DNA from: a virus
Virus record (IMG/VR): IMGVR_UViG_3300033979_000319
Span: 1-37,144 of that record
Length of the DNA: 37,144 bases
Strand: one strand, 5' to 3'
Made by a program: the position numbers and the translations under genes. This document shows, in pieces, positions 37,116 through 37,144 of this stretch (position 1 is its first letter; each line of letters starts with the position of its first letter). The notes beneath the pieces are model-generated. The model ran no database searches, was not told the DNA's origin, and was given only the letters and a program-made list of their open reading frames with translations.

Positions 37116-37144
37116 AGACACACGCGTGGCAACGTAAAGCCGGC
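36996..37144. repeat. right copy of the 149-bp end overlap
   Basis: Matches 1-149 except for A at 37122 against C at 127, which changes codon 4 of the DUF6321-like protein from Pro to His. Confidence 0.95.
37112..37144 (+). CDS. DUF6321-like protein, 5' fragment at the window end
   Basis: First 11 codons of the gene that is complete at 117-419. It reads MKTHAWQRKAG, with His at residue 4 where the complete copy has Pro. It is cut by the window edge, not by a mutation. Confidence 0.85.
   Translation, partial: MKTHAWQRKAG

Overview
The window is a complete or nearly complete genome of a tailed phage with a short-tail (podovirus-like) gene set. The first 149 bases recur at the right end (1-149 = 36996-37144) with one mismatch, so the sequence closes into a circle of about 36,995 bp. 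No integrase, phage RNA polymerase, tRNA or CRISPR array was seen. A nested Rz/Rz1 spanin pair, lipoproteins and exported proteins point to a Gram-negative host. Mid-range GC and the style of the genes suggest an environmental, perhaps freshwater, proteobacterial phage; that is inference.

Layout. (1) Late rightward block, 24.8 kb to the right end and, across the circle junction, 1-11.8 kb. It holds a small ribbon-helix-helix-like gene, a structured noncoding stretch, a terminase small subunit candidate, two cargo genes, terminase large subunit, portal, collagen-type tail fibre with accessory proteins, scaffold and major capsid. It continues with small basic proteins, tail adaptor and hub proteins, a collar-domain fibre, a cupin, three ejection-type proteins and a lysis cassette (GH19 endolysin, holin candidates, lipoprotein, Rz/Rz1). 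(2) Leftward early block 15.1-11.76 kb: VRR-NUC nuclease, HTH regulator, zinc ribbons, SNF2-type helicase and small proteins. (3) Rightward replication block 15.19-22.3 kb: RecB/Cas4-like nuclease (DUF2800 type), a candidate single-strand-binding protein, HNH nuclease, family A DNA polymerase, second HNH nuclease, primase-helicase. (4) Leftward block 24.45-22.45 kb: small proteins and a Cys-rich DUF7227-like protein, ending at a terminator shared with block 3.

Control. Blocks 2 and 3 diverge from a compact promoter pair at 15.11-15.16 kb whose -35 boxes overlap on opposite strands. Blocks 1 and 4 diverge from 24.5-24.8 kb, which holds nine 10-bp repeats in both orientations (TGTGGGTCAT type), a candidate operator or origin. 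All promoters match host sigma-70 patterns, so transcription probably relies on the host polymerase.

Most striking is the terminase locus. Two unrelated cargo genes each sit between a copy of the small-subunit 3' end and a copy of the large-subunit 5' end. Between them is a 14-codon chimeric ORF (MADLNFQPQGDING), the apparent scar of recombination between two phages carrying different genes at this locus.
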